Part shown: one piece after another, positions 34,701 through 45,318 of the stretch | How positions within the stretch are numbered: position 1 is the stretch's first letter | How the letters are laid out: every line of letters begins with the position of its first letter | Assembly: GCF_017654505.1 (NCBI RefSeq) | Contig: NC_054555.1 | Coordinates: 6,937,335-7,001,334 of the forward strand | DNA from: Polyodon spathula | Taxonomy: Eukaryota; Chordata; Actinopteri; Acipenseriformes; Polyodontidae | Reading direction: 5' to 3' | Length of the DNA stretch: 64,000 nt | Translations under genes and position numbers: made by a program | Notes under the pieces: model-generated | Database searches by the model: none | Told to the model about the DNA's origin: nothing | The model's input: only the letters and a program-made list of their open reading frames with translations

Positions 34701-36965
34701 GTTATCAACACTTGCACGTAAATATTCAGCAGTTTAGGACTAATTGTTAACCACCAATGAAACCAGAAACCAGAAACTAAATGGTTTTTGTGGCAAAAAA
34801 TGTAAAGCAAATATGATTTCAAATTTGAACCTCTGATGTCCCCCCTGGTGGCGATAATAGCAGTTATTGTGATCATTTGTCAGACAACAATAACAAAAAT
34901 TCCATTATCGTCCCCAAACCTAGTTCCAAAACTTTAAAGTTTGCAGCATGAAAAGAAGCAACAAACTACAGTACGAAAGAGAATTGCCAGTACTGATGAA
35001 AGTATTATACCATGCTTATCTTACACTTTCACATTATTAACTTAAAGGTGACTTTTTTGCAGCTCCTGCTACAACCACATCTAAATCAGTCACAACTGCT
35101 CGAGGGGCTGACACTGTGAACACCTTGAAAGATCAATTAACCACAAGTAAGATCTACCACCGCTCTGTAGCACTGGCTATGCGCACACCTTTTGTGTTTA
35201 ACAAGCACTTTGAAATAAATGGGCTCCCTGACATGACTTATGTGCAGTATTTGTTATGTAAAGGAATCACAGATATATATTCTCATATACAAGCAAGTGT
35301 GTATAGAAGACTGTCGTTGTTTTAAATCCAATCCCTTCAAAAGAAGCAAGAGTTAGATCATTTTTAACCTTTGAATCTAGAAAGTCTTTTTTTTTTTGGA
35401 AAGTCCAGATCAAACGTAAATTTAAGTTTAGCTAATCGTGGCAGGGCATTAGCCTGAAAAGCTGTTTTGTTTTACCTTTTTATTTTGTTTATTATGGTCC
35501 TCGTGTCATTGTTGGTTTGTTCCAGTTTTTTGTTTGTTTTATAAAATGTGCAACAGCGCTTCACTGCAGCTTCTCTAATTCCTGCTGGTAACATATTGGG
35601 CTGTGACGCTGTCCTCTCACACTCATTCACCTTTTTTTTTACTATTTACTGATATATTTATTCATTCATTCATTCTTTCTTAAGGCTTTTGGAATGATAC
35701 TAATTCTACATCAAATCACATTACATCTTCAGAGCAGGACCCCAATTCCACACACACGACCACAGCTGTGAGTATATCCCTGAGCATAAGGCAGAACCAG
35801 AACTCATTTAATCTGTGACTTAAGTTGGATTCAAACTCTGTTCCCTACATGTGCCATGCATAAACCATTAAGCCACCCTGCGTTCCATATTATTATAGAC
35901 TTTTATTTTGTCTGATTGTATGGACAAATTGCAAGGACCTTAAGAAATAAAAGTCCACAGCACCAGTCACATAGACATATTAGTGTACTTGGAGACAACC
36001 TTGCCAGTATAAAATCCACTCGGAAGACTGTTCTCTCCTCATATACTCAATGCACTGTATTGATTTCACAGCATAATGCGTGAAAGTGTGACATTTACCA
36101 CAACTTCTATTTTTTCCTATTTTTAGCAAATTAAGGCTCCTATTGGGATTGGGGTATCAGTTATGCTTCTCCTGATTTTATTGACTGTTTTGTGTTTCCT
36201 CTTCATTTTTAAAAGTAAGTACAGTATGTTAAGATAAATTATTGTATTGCAATATGATTTAATACACTTGCAGAAACATAGAAAGCATGATTAACACTTT
36301 TCTGAACTTGATCTTTTTAGATAAATGTCTGCAAAAATGTCAAAAACTGTAAGTATGTTTAAGAATGATTTTTAAAGTATTAGCCTGAACCCAAAACAAC
36401 CCAAAGACATGTTAAAGTCTTTCCTGGGCTTCAGATAAGGAGCTCTTTCCTGGTAGCAGTAGCCTTCGATATTCTCACACGCATAGTTTATTTTTCAAGT
36501 GTCACAGTGTATTCTAAACACTGCAGTTTGCAAAAGATATTCTTATGATGCTCTCGCAGTGTCGTAGGTTATAGTAGCTTTTGAGAAACGCTCTGAATGG
36601 GGAAACAAACAGTGGCAATACATTTTTTTCTTTCTGTTTTTATGTGAATTCATAATACATTTAATTAGTATTTGTAACTGTTTAATTCTGATAGAAAAAA
36701 ACATGGACTCAGCAGTAACGGTAAAGGATTCTGTACTGTATATATTCACTTGTAATCTTTAAAGGCAAGTAGGATACCAAAGCCTAATTAAATCATCAGC
36801 TATAAAAAGACTATTTTATAGTGGCAACAAAACTAATATTAGTTACATTAACTGTTTGCTTCAATCAGAGAGTCCAAAACCATCCAGGAACTGCAAATCA
36901 GAACAACCGTGGATGAGAACGTTTACACCAGCAGAGATCAAAGAGATTATGAAGAGTGCCCCTAA
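31720..36965 (+). CDS. TIM-family receptor (T-cell immunoglobulin and mucin domain), intact
   Basis: Eight exons: 31720-31777, 32654-32992, 35063-35146, 35685-35767, 36127-36214, 36321-36348, 36695-36720 and 36871-36965. Together they give 801 bases, or 266 residues. All introns are GT-AG and the phases (1,1,1,0,1,2,1) agree. Domains: signal peptide 1-19; IgV 20-132 with Cys40, 52, 58, 63, 110 and 111 and the phosphatidylserine/Ca2+ loop W118-F-N-D121; a short Thr/Ser stalk 133-188 with sequons at N164, N167 and N181 (others at N23 and N35); transmembrane helix about 192-215; and a tail with ENVYT (Y254) and DYEE (Y262). TIM proteins sit at the plasma membrane and bind phosphatidylserine on apoptotic cells or vesicles, signalling or tethering through the tail. 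The stalk is short for a TIM. I cannot assign it to a particular mammalian TIM (HAVCR1, HAVCR2 or TIMD4). Confidence 0.9.
32654..32992 (+). CDS. TIM IgV-domain exon, copy 2 (intact gene)
   Basis: 339 bases, acceptor TTTCCAG, donor AAAAG|GTAACT, phase 1-1. It encodes residues 20-132 with six TIM cysteines, MCWGRGECP, DVSLTI, EDSGTYCCRVE and GWFNDQK. The Arg after the double cysteine, which is typical of TIMs, is kept here and lost in copy 1. Confidence 0.92.
33421..33890. repeat. 470-bp palindrome in intron 2 of TIM copy 2
   Basis: About 208 bases (33421-33628) are repeated as reverse complement at 33683-33890, around a 54-base centre. The inner arm (AACTCACAACCCATTGCATT region) is almost perfect. 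Copy 1 has only the outer half of one arm, at about 26849-26965. It is either a foldback transposon or an inverted duplication made within copy 2. Confidence 0.85.
35437..35621 (+). mobile_element. Internally deleted solo LTR in intron of TIM copy 2
   Basis: Orthologous to the insertion at 27468-27868: same flanks (GCTAAT before, ACTCATTCAC after) and same ends (CGTGGCAGGGCATTAGCC ... CTCTCACA). About 230 internal bases are lost, so GCATTAGCC is joined directly to TGAAAAGCTG. Confidence 0.7.
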
Positions 36966-37086
36966 TGGTAGAAAAAGAAGATGCAGGAGACCAAGAAGTC
37001 TTCAGTTTCCATGGGTTTATGTTCCATTAATGTTAACAATGCAAGATGAAACGTTCTATTCCTGTTCTATAGCTTTTGTTTTATAA
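36869..37086 (+). other. Alternative open frame over the last exon of TIM copy 2
   Basis: The doubled acceptor CAGAG|AG allows an exon start at 36869 instead of 36871. The shifted frame stays open for 72 codons to TAA at 37084-37086 and encodes a basic tail (NGRKRRCRRPRSL) in place of ENVYT...DYEE. It is included because the frame is open in both copies. The TIM-like tyrosine motif supports 36871 as the main start. Confidence 0.35.
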
Positions 37087-37177
37087 TACAATGGATACGC
37101 CACTGTTTACCTTTTCGCTGCTCATGTGTAAATTCAATACATGGGGATGTTGTTCAAAAATCAATTTTCATGTACTC

Positions 37178-37400
37178 TGGAGGGGGTTGCAGTGTCTTCT
37201 GGCTTTCTTTCCACCTGAGCTCTCAATTGCTTAATTGGTCTAATTATTTGATTAACTGGACACATTTAACACTTCTCTTCGGGCCTCAAAATGTTTCATA
37301 GGTCGTGTGCCTTGAATCAAGTGCATGAGTTTAAGTTGGAATGAAAACCAGAAGACCCCGCGGCCCTGTAGGACTGGAGTTTGACGCCCCTGTATTAAAT
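37178..37400. mobile_element. MITE-like repeat, member 1
   Basis: The left end CTCTGGAGGGGGTTGCAGTG and TCTTCTGGCTTTC are matched, inverted, by GAAAACCAGAAGACCCCGCG and TAGGACTGGAGTTTG at the right end. A fragment of the same family (GAATGAAAACCAGAAGATCC) is at about 43596-43650. Confidence 0.5.
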
Positions 37401-37431
37401 CATTGAATCCTGTGACATTGTTTAAAACAGG

Positions 37432-37632
37432 GATCTCCAGCCCTGGTCTTGGAGAGACCCAATCCGGCAGGTTTTCTAGGTGTCTTTACATCATCAATGG
37501 CTAAACATCTGGAACACATGTTAATCTTGACTAATTAAGCCAATAATTGATGCAATTAAGTAACTGAGGGCTCAGCTGAAATGAAAACCAGAAGATCCAG
37601 TAGCTCTCCAAGACTGAGATTAGAGACCTCGG
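37432..37632. mobile_element. MITE-like repeat, member 2
   Basis: The left end GGGATCTCCAGCCCTGGTCT followed by TGGAGAG pairs imperfectly with CTCTCCAAGACTGAGATTAG near the right end. The interior includes TGAAAACCAGAAGATC, shared with member 1. No coding sequence is present. Confidence 0.5.
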
Positions 37633-39099
37633 GTCTAAAGCTGGGACATTAGAGTAAACATTTAGTGATGGTATCACTTCTGTTATATCCACCAGGTCCC
37701 TGCTGGTACTGTGATTGAGGTTACTGTCTGGAACATGGAGTTCTACTAGTTTTATAGCACCCTATAAAAGGTCATAAGGACCTTTTCTAAAGAGCTTGCA
37801 TTCTGCTGTAGAATTATTGCATTATGTATTTTTCATAAAGGAATTAGCTGTCTCTGTGATCTAAGTTGTTGTAGCACAATAAAGTTAAAAACTGCTGATG
37901 TGTTGATACAGTTTACTTAATTTCTAATAGCTAGAGTTGCTTTTCTTAGGAAGTCATAGCTTGCATTAATCACTTATTGTTATGGTAGATCCCTGGGTAA
38001 CTCGGATAAGCGGTTAATGCAATACACTTCTATAAATAAACACAACTGTGACTTGATCCAGGGTGTGCATTGGCTGATCAAAACTACTTATCTTGCACTT
38101 TTAAGATGACATTTGCTGTTTTATAACTCTGAATAGCATGACCTTTCCTATGACCTTTCTTATGCTTGTGTATTAGCAATACACGATGGATATCATCAGC
38201 TAATCATGAGCAGTATCATAACAATATTCACTGTTCTGTAGAATATTTTAGGAATAGAAGTTATGTGAAATAAGGGAGGCATGACCAACCATGATACTGT
38301 GATAAGACTAAACACACTGCATATTAGATTTCAGTAGTCACAGTGAAATCAAGTGTTTTGTAGTTGTGGATATATATATATATTCTATTCCAAAACTGGA
38401 AACAATGGCTGTTTTGTAGTCACACTGGGAAAGGTTAATGTGACGTGTTAATGGGTCTCTGTGAGTCACTGCAGGAGATGTCACAGTGGAAGACCAGCAA
38501 CACGCGTACCATTGAAGTTGCCCATCAGCACACAGCATAACACATAGAAACTCTTGTATTCTAAGTCACTGAATTTGTTGTCGCCAGACACCACTTACTT
38601 GAAAATGGCCCTGAGCAGTGCTGTATGGGTGAACTGGATTCCTGTCTTTATCACAGGTAAGATGCATCATACACATGTATTTACTAGTATATTTATTAGT
38701 GTTTTTATTTATTTTATAAATAATAAAGAGTACACTTTGCTTACAGTATATCAGAAGTGGAATGGAATTAATCACAGGCACCAAACAGAAGGTTTATACA
38801 GAAGAACATGAATGTCTTTGAAATGTTGTTTTTTCTTTCTTAAATAACCAGTTTTGATCTGCCTTTAACCAATTATATTTGTTATAAAGAATTTAATATT
38901 TATTTAGAAATTACATTTTTTTTTTCTGATGTGTTAGAGATAGAACTTTTACTGCAATTTAATGAGGCAAGCCTAGTAGAATAATTATGTACAGGTGCAG
39001 GAATAGTTCAGTTTATATATAATGCAGAAATGTTAACATGAAAATGTGCTTGATTTAATGTGTATGAATGTGTATAATGCTATACAGTATGTGTGTGCC

Positions 39100-39412
39100 A
39101 GTATTCTAATGACCACGCTTGTCTTGTGCAGCTTGCGTGGCCCTGTGAGAAGGAATGGATTAAGCGCTGTGTGCTGGGGAAGGGGCTGTGGCACCGTGTG
39201 GTGCAGTGATGAAATCATTCAAACTGACGGGAACCGCGTCACCTCTAAGCTGACAGAGTGGTACTGATTAAACGGGAATATACTGGATGGTAACGTGGCT
39301 CTGACTATACTGAACACAGTGAAAGCAGACAGTGGATCATGCTGCTGCAGAGTGGACATTGCTGGATGCTTTAATGATGGAAAGGTATCTTTAACTTTAA
39401 AAGCTATAAAAG
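39100..39412 (+). pseudogene. TIM IgV-domain exon remnant, copy 3
   Basis: Reads VLCSLRG, AVCWGRGCGTVWC, DGNRVTSK, a TGA at 39265-39267 where the family has a residue before LNGN, then GNVALTI, ADSGSCCCRVD and GCFNDGK. TIM layout is clear, but the ligand loop has Cys for Trp and an extra Cys replaces the F-strand Tyr. The donor AAAAG|GTAGGT is intact. Confidence 0.82.
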
Positions 39413-40525
39413 GTAGGTTTTATATTATATATTCAATGTAATTCAGTGTATCCAAATTAATTTCACTTATAATTTATTATTACAGGTGGATCGTTCTTCT
39501 AGCTCACATAGGTTTACCTGAGCTTTTACATCAATTATTTACAGAGATATATATACATATATATGAAACGATGGACATTGATGGACATTGACAAAATGTT
39601 TTTGGTTTCTTTTTAATCACTCGATAATTCATCCTTGGCCATGACAAGCTTGAGTGACTATAACTGAAGCATATGCACGTAATCACTTAATTAGTGAGAC
39701 AGTTGGTTGGACACTGGATATGGAGTGATCTCAGCTATTGAATTGCAAGCTTGAATAAAAGCAATAAAGAAAATCACAGAAAAAAATATATATATGCCAC
39801 GTCTGTCAAGAGAGGAGCGCCTTCATGCAATTGGCATGTTGGAGGCTAGACTAGGGCAGCGGACTGTGGCTCGCCGTCTTGGGTGCTCACAGCCAGCAAA
39901 CCTGGTGAGACCAGACACACTCTGTCAATGACGAGCCACGAACTGGGAGACCAAGAGTCACAACACCTGCCCAAGATCAACAAATCATTTTGCAGCATCT
40001 TCTTGATGTCAATTGTTAATCAGCACAATAAAAAATCACTGCACCTGCTCTAAAACAGAGTTTGTCATTCCCTAAATGCAAAAATGAAGTTTAAAGGGCA
40101 TTGCAAATTAGATTTGTATTATATTTTATTACCCTCTTCTTTTGCATGCACACAAGAGCTACACAATTTTCTCAGTCTCAGTAGTTTATGTATCATAAAT
40201 CATGAAAGGAGGAAACACCTCCCCAGAATGAGGTCCAGTTGAGCTGGAATGACTCCGGTAAAAATAAATTGTCTTAAACTAGTTTTAGTTCTAGGTGAAT
40301 ACACATTATTACAATGTCCAGCTTGCTTGTTAACTCGAGTAGTGCTTTTGGCACCATAACCAAGTGATTACTGGGGATATTAATATGAAGGTCACCTGTT
40401 GAAACATGGAACAAAGTAAAACGAAGAACAAAGAATGCGTGCTTGGGGACTCTGGGTTAGCTAGTGACCAGGTGGTACAGATCGCTCCTATTAACAAAGT
40501 GCATTTTGTCATTGTCTCCATTTAG
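39413..40525. other. Intron of TIM copy 3 with a Tc1 fragment
   Basis: Non-coding apart from the Tc1 transposase remnant at 39794-39990. Confidence 0.55.
39794..39990 (+). pseudogene. Tc1-type transposase N-terminal fragment
   Basis: Reads MPRLSREERLHAIGMLEARL, then VARRLGCSQ, the helix-turn-helix start of a Tc1-type transposase. A deletion follows and the frame breaks (stop after DTLCQ). Sequence matching RPRVTTPAQDQ-type family sequence appears in another frame. The catalytic domain and right terminal repeat are missing. Confidence 0.75.
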
Positions 40526-42529
40526 CTCCTGCATTGACGACCACACTGCCAAACCCACTTTCCCCAACAGCAGGAGCTGAGAATCACAACAGATCAGAGC
40601 CACATCCCCCCCACAAGTGCGTGAGCATTCCCAAAGTGCTCTTCACTACAGAATGTGGTTTGCTCAACCTGACTGAGCAATTCTATATTCTCCATGTTGA
40701 ACAATGTGAAAAGCTATACTCCCATGATTGGGTTTCCTGTAGCTGAACCAAAAGACGAAGGACTCTGCAGCTCAAAATAAGGATTTTGCACTCTAGTCAA
40801 CAAATCACAAACCTAATCTCTTCCAAAGAAATGAAACTTCCAAAGGCACTGCACCCATGTTACTTTGCCACTTACAGTACCATCACCATTATCATACAAA
40901 CTCAGCCGCTTTTATTACAGCTCTGCTAATGTTTTAGTTAATCAGGCAACAAATTCAGACAATGTTTACATTTACATGGCAGTTAGTACAGAGTACTTAT
41001 AGGTAAGGCTACATTTCATTTCAATGCCTTTGCGCTACAAGTGTTACAAAATACAAGAATGCTTCTACACAAGCATAACAGTTAATGTGGAACTGAATGT
41101 GTAAAAACAGAGTCTGTCCCTAAAACAGTTACCGATTAGTAATTTAATTAGCTAAATACTACAGAGAGTTAGCTGTGAATCAGGTAACAAACATGTCCTA
41201 AAACAGATTAAATACACATAGCTTATAGCTGATTTTTCAACACAATGAGCAGTTTGATTCTGTCTCAGCCAGCCACCTCTTTTCTTAACTTTATAATTTG
41301 ACCACCTTTATGTTCTGCTTCATTAAATATTCAGTTTCACTCTTGCTCTGATGTGCGATGATTAATTTGTGGTTTCTGCCTGTTTGAATTACACTGGTTA
41401 AGATTAGTCACAGCCGACCCCCTATTGAGGCAGCCTAGCTTATGTGACTAAGTGGTTTGGGTTACTTCGGTAGTGAGCTATTGTTAAGATGTGAGCTGAT
41501 GTAAGGCGTGGAGGGTACCAGCAAGTCCCCACTTTAAGAAGCCCTTTAATTGCAGCAATTCTTAGAACTAGGCAGGAAGAAAGGGCAACCACTGGCCTCT
41601 TAATTTCCGCAAGAACATATGTGACTGGAGTCAATTATATTTCAAACCTTGAAGGTCTGGTTGCTTGGTTTTCTGATTGGAACTTATTAGCTATTTATGT
41701 ATTTTCGTAATAGCTTTTTTTATTATTCTTTTATTATTATTATTATTATTATGCCAGACTGCACAGTCATTCAAAAGGACAGAACTGCCACACAATAATT
41801 ACAGCATTTAACCTTTAATCACAAAATACACCTTGCAGTGTAACCTTGTATTGTATACAGTTCCTACATGGCAGTATGATGGCATGTACTTATTCTGAGT
41901 TACATGTATGTTGTATTTCGTTTAAAACTACCCCTGTAGTCATGCTCAGCCTTAACTGGCATTGGGAGTGCCCACTCCTAATTGCAGACCACAAAACTCT
42001 ACAGCAACATCAAAATATTACAAGGTCTTAACCTTGTACCCATAAAAAAGATAATACCTTGAGGATGTTTAAACCACTACACAACTTTCTTTCCAGGCAG
42101 TTGGAGTGGAGGAAAGTCATCCTGTTTGTCAGCAACACCAAAGTGGAATAATAGTTTTCTGCAAACAGATGGCATCGTGAGTACTGGAATCAGAAGAGTA
42201 CCAGTTAACATAATGAAGAAAAAATGGTCCTTAATGTAAATTTATGAGAATAAGAGAATATGGGTTTTTGCACTTTCTTGAAGTGAATGCCATGAATTGG
42301 ACTGTGTACATAAATAACAGAGAACATGGAAACTAACCTGGTCCATATACCTTTTTTTTAAGGAAGAACATGCTTTAAAAAGTGATTCATTCAGCGTTCC
42401 TGTTGCGGCTCTATGTGTATCAGCAATCGTCCTGCTCTTAATAATTGCTCTAGCAATTCTTCTTGTTTTAAACGGAAGTAATACTGCTCTATCAGCATTA
42501 CTAAATGGAGCCCAGTATTCCAGAGGCAT

Positions 42530-42800
42530 TGGCTTGGTGGTCCAGTGGTTAAAGTAAAAGGCTTGTAACCAGGAGGTCCCTTGTTCAAATCCCAGCTCAG
42601 CTCAAATCCCTCACTCACTGTGTGACCCTGAGCAAGTCACTTAACCTCCTTGGCTCCGTCTGTGGGGTGAGATGTTGTTGTAAGTGACTCTGCAGCTGAT
42701 GCATAGTGTCTTAGTGCTTCGTTAGTGTAGCTTTGTACTCAATATGTACAGCACTCCAAGGTGTGTCTCACAGGGAAAGCACTGTATAAGTCTTGTAGTA
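42530..42800 (+). mobile_element. tRNA-derived SINE (V-SINE-like), plus strand
   Basis: The head GGTCCAGTGGTTAAAG with GGTCCCTTGTTCAAATCCCA gives A- and B-box-like elements. The core TGTGACCCTGAGCAAGTCAC is followed by GTAAGTGACTCTGCAGCTGA and the tail AAAGCACTGTATAAG. It sits in the intron between the transmembrane and tail exons of TIM copy 3. Confidence 0.85.
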
Positions 42801-43034
42801 CAAGGCCTACATTAACACTGGAACCCAAGCACATCGTTTATCAAATGCAGACTGACAGACAAGTGGAAGAAAATATTTACAGTTTGGATTAGCTGGCTGT
42901 CTATGACAGCACCCCACCTTCCACTAACATGTCTCCAGTTCACTACATTCATCTGATTGAATCAGAACAAATTAGCTACCTATGTGAACATCCTAACTGC
43001 ACTCACATCAGCATTCTGACTGACCACATGCTGG

Positions 43035-43035
<1 letters not shown>

Positions 43036-43088
<53 letters not shown>
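43036..43088. repeat. (ATT)n microsatellite
   Basis: About 17 ATT units. A shorter (ATT)n lies at 41729-41751. Confidence 0.93.
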
Positions 43089-44615
43089 TGTTGATTACAG
43101 ATTACAGACAAGTTACAAAATCCAAACTCACACACAGCAGGCTAGTCCATATTACGGCTAGCTTAATATTATATAGCTTATTATGTATATAAAAGTAAAG
43201 AAGACAAATTAAAACACAGTTAGAAAATGATCTACAATTATGGAACAATACAGCAGGGCAGCCTTAACAGACAGCAATTTACAGAAAACACATAAAGTTA
43301 CTATTAAAACTACAGTCTGTTAGTTTGTTCACAATGTATATACAATTTATTGAGATTACTCAGTGCTGTGCCTGGGGCAGCCTTTTCCTGGTACAAAACA
43401 GGTCAGGCCCTTACAATAAAGAAGAATTGCTAGCGCTGTGAAACTAGAGCGCATGCAGAGGGCATGTTCTGAGACAAGGCTGTCAGGCTCCTGGAGGGCC
43501 ACAGTGTCTTTTGTTCTACCCAAATTACATGCATTAAAAAATATCAAATATGTAAAAATGAGCAAAAAATGTGATCAATTATGTTAACTGACAGCTTAAT
43601 TTGGAATGAAAACCAGAAGATCCTGCGGACCTCGGACTGGACTTTGACCATGTTAGCTCCATGTTTGCTCCCGACCTTTTTGTGTACTGCAGATCCACAT
43701 GACCATCAAATCTTAGTTTTATGTCTAACCAAGATTTTGCTATTAAAAATATTGTTGTAGTAAACAAACGCACGGATGTCTGTTTTTTATTTGCAATTCT
43801 GGGAGCTAAAACCAGGTCAACTCAAACACCCTCCTTATTACAGTCAGTCACTGATACACTTCCTGCATGCCCACCTGCCAGCATTGGAAAATTTAAAAAG
43901 TGTAGTTCCACATATTTTATTTGTATTACTAAAGACCACTTTTCATTCATTTTTTCCTTTGGTAAGCAGGTTCTGATAAGAGGAAGGTGAAAATGTTTGA
44001 ACCTGTATGAAATGTTTGGCCACGCGTATTGTAGAATGACCTAGTTTCCACTGATTGTGCAGATACAAATCAGACCCTAAGCAAGGTATCATTTTATATG
44101 AATAAAATAAAGTGCATAGAAGGCTAAATTATGAAATTTTACAAACAGACTTTTAGCCATTACAATTGTATTAATACATTTAACGTGGTTATGAGGCTGT
44201 GAAACTAACGTAATCCAGAATTAAATCACAGCAGTTAAGCTCAGTGATTTGTATTTGATGTTGTAAGGTAAATGCAAGCCAATAAAAATGACAAGTAAAG
44301 CAAAGGTTAACTACTAAGATGCAGTGTGAAGGTGACAGTTAAACCCCACTTGAATGTCTGAGTGTAGGAGCTTGAACAGTGACTGTTATAAATACAATAT
44401 TGCCACCTCGTGGTCAATAACCATACCTGTTCAAATGATATAAGAACACGTTTTTTAAATTTTTAATCCAGTAAAAAGAAAGATTTTTTTTTTACAGAAA
44501 GAAACCAGTCCAGACACCCTTATCAAAGTATCCTACCAACCGGACAACTGATGTCATGTGATTGAGAAATGTCTACAGTAAAACTGACAGGAGGGAGATG
44601 AAAGTACCATTAATG
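43089..44615. other. Gene-free stretch
   Basis: No supported gene. A fragment of the MITE-like repeat is at about 43596-43650. Open frames at 43721-43990 lack recognisable features. Confidence 0.5.
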
Positions 44616-44767
<152 letters not shown>

Positions 44768-45090
44768 CCACTGGGTGGCAACAGTTTCACAAAATGTTAT
44801 GGATAAAGGACAGAATTATATATAAAACTAGGAGAAATATGATAATAGTTTTTTTTTTTTTTTTTTTTTATCATATGTGTGCTCACATTCAGAGCCTGTG
44901 TTCTCTAATCTAGCACGTCGGTGTGGTTGACGTGTCTTGTGTTGTTACAGGTCAGTCCATGTTGCTGGTTAAGATCAATCACTCAGATCGACCCCAGTGG
45001 TTATTTCATTGCACAGGTTTAGGAGGGATTTGACAAGGTAATTGCAATGTACTGCTCGCCTGTGAGGAGGTTCGCAATGTTTAGAGTGAC

Positions 45091-45318
45091 AGTTTTCGGC
45101 CTGAGCGACTGAAAGTATTTTTATAACATTCACACTTCTTGGTTCTACTGTGTTTCTAACTCAGTCATTAGAGCAAAGCCAATGGGCTGAGTAAATGGTT
45201 ACGCAGTTTTCGGCCTGAGCGACTGAAAGTATTTTTATAACATTCACACTTCTTGGTTCTACTGTGTTTCTAACTCAGTCATTAGAGCAAAGCCAATGGG
45301 CTGAGTAAATGGTTACGC
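45091..45318. repeat. Perfect 114-bp tandem duplication
   Basis: 45091-45204 and 45205-45318 are identical, from AGTTTTCGGCCTGAGCGACT to AAATGGTTACGC. There is no coding content. Confidence 0.97.

Larger units (their letters stand above)
36966..38604. other. Spacer between TIM copies 2 and 3
   Basis: It contains two short non-autonomous elements (about 37178-37400 and 37432-37632). A possible polyadenylation signal AATAAA at 37878-37883 could serve copy 2. No other gene is seen. Confidence 0.5.
38605..42892 (+). pseudogene. TIM-family gene copy 3, degenerate
   Basis: Exon remnants: signal peptide 38605-38656 (MALSSAVWVNW..., donor GTAAGA, phase 1); IgV about 39100-39412; Thr/Pro-rich stalk 40526-40616; second stalk exon 42097-42176; transmembrane exon 42363-42477 (SVPVAALCVSAIVLLLIIAL, phase 0-1); and a tail exon ending at 42892 with EENIYSLD and a stop. 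The ENIY motif matches TIM tails. Defects: no in-frame acceptor for the IgV exon and loss of its first strands, TGA at 39265-39267, W to C in the ligand loop, and a stalk exon of 91 bases that breaks phase with the next exon. The two small tail exons of copy 2 were not found. It is a diverged paralogue of the other two, probably dead, though assembly errors cannot be excluded. Confidence 0.8.

Noticed and set aside
42530..42610. tRNA gene
   Set aside because: A- and B-box-like sequence belongs to a SINE head; no cloverleaf with a proper anticodon arm, and a second dispersed copy exists.
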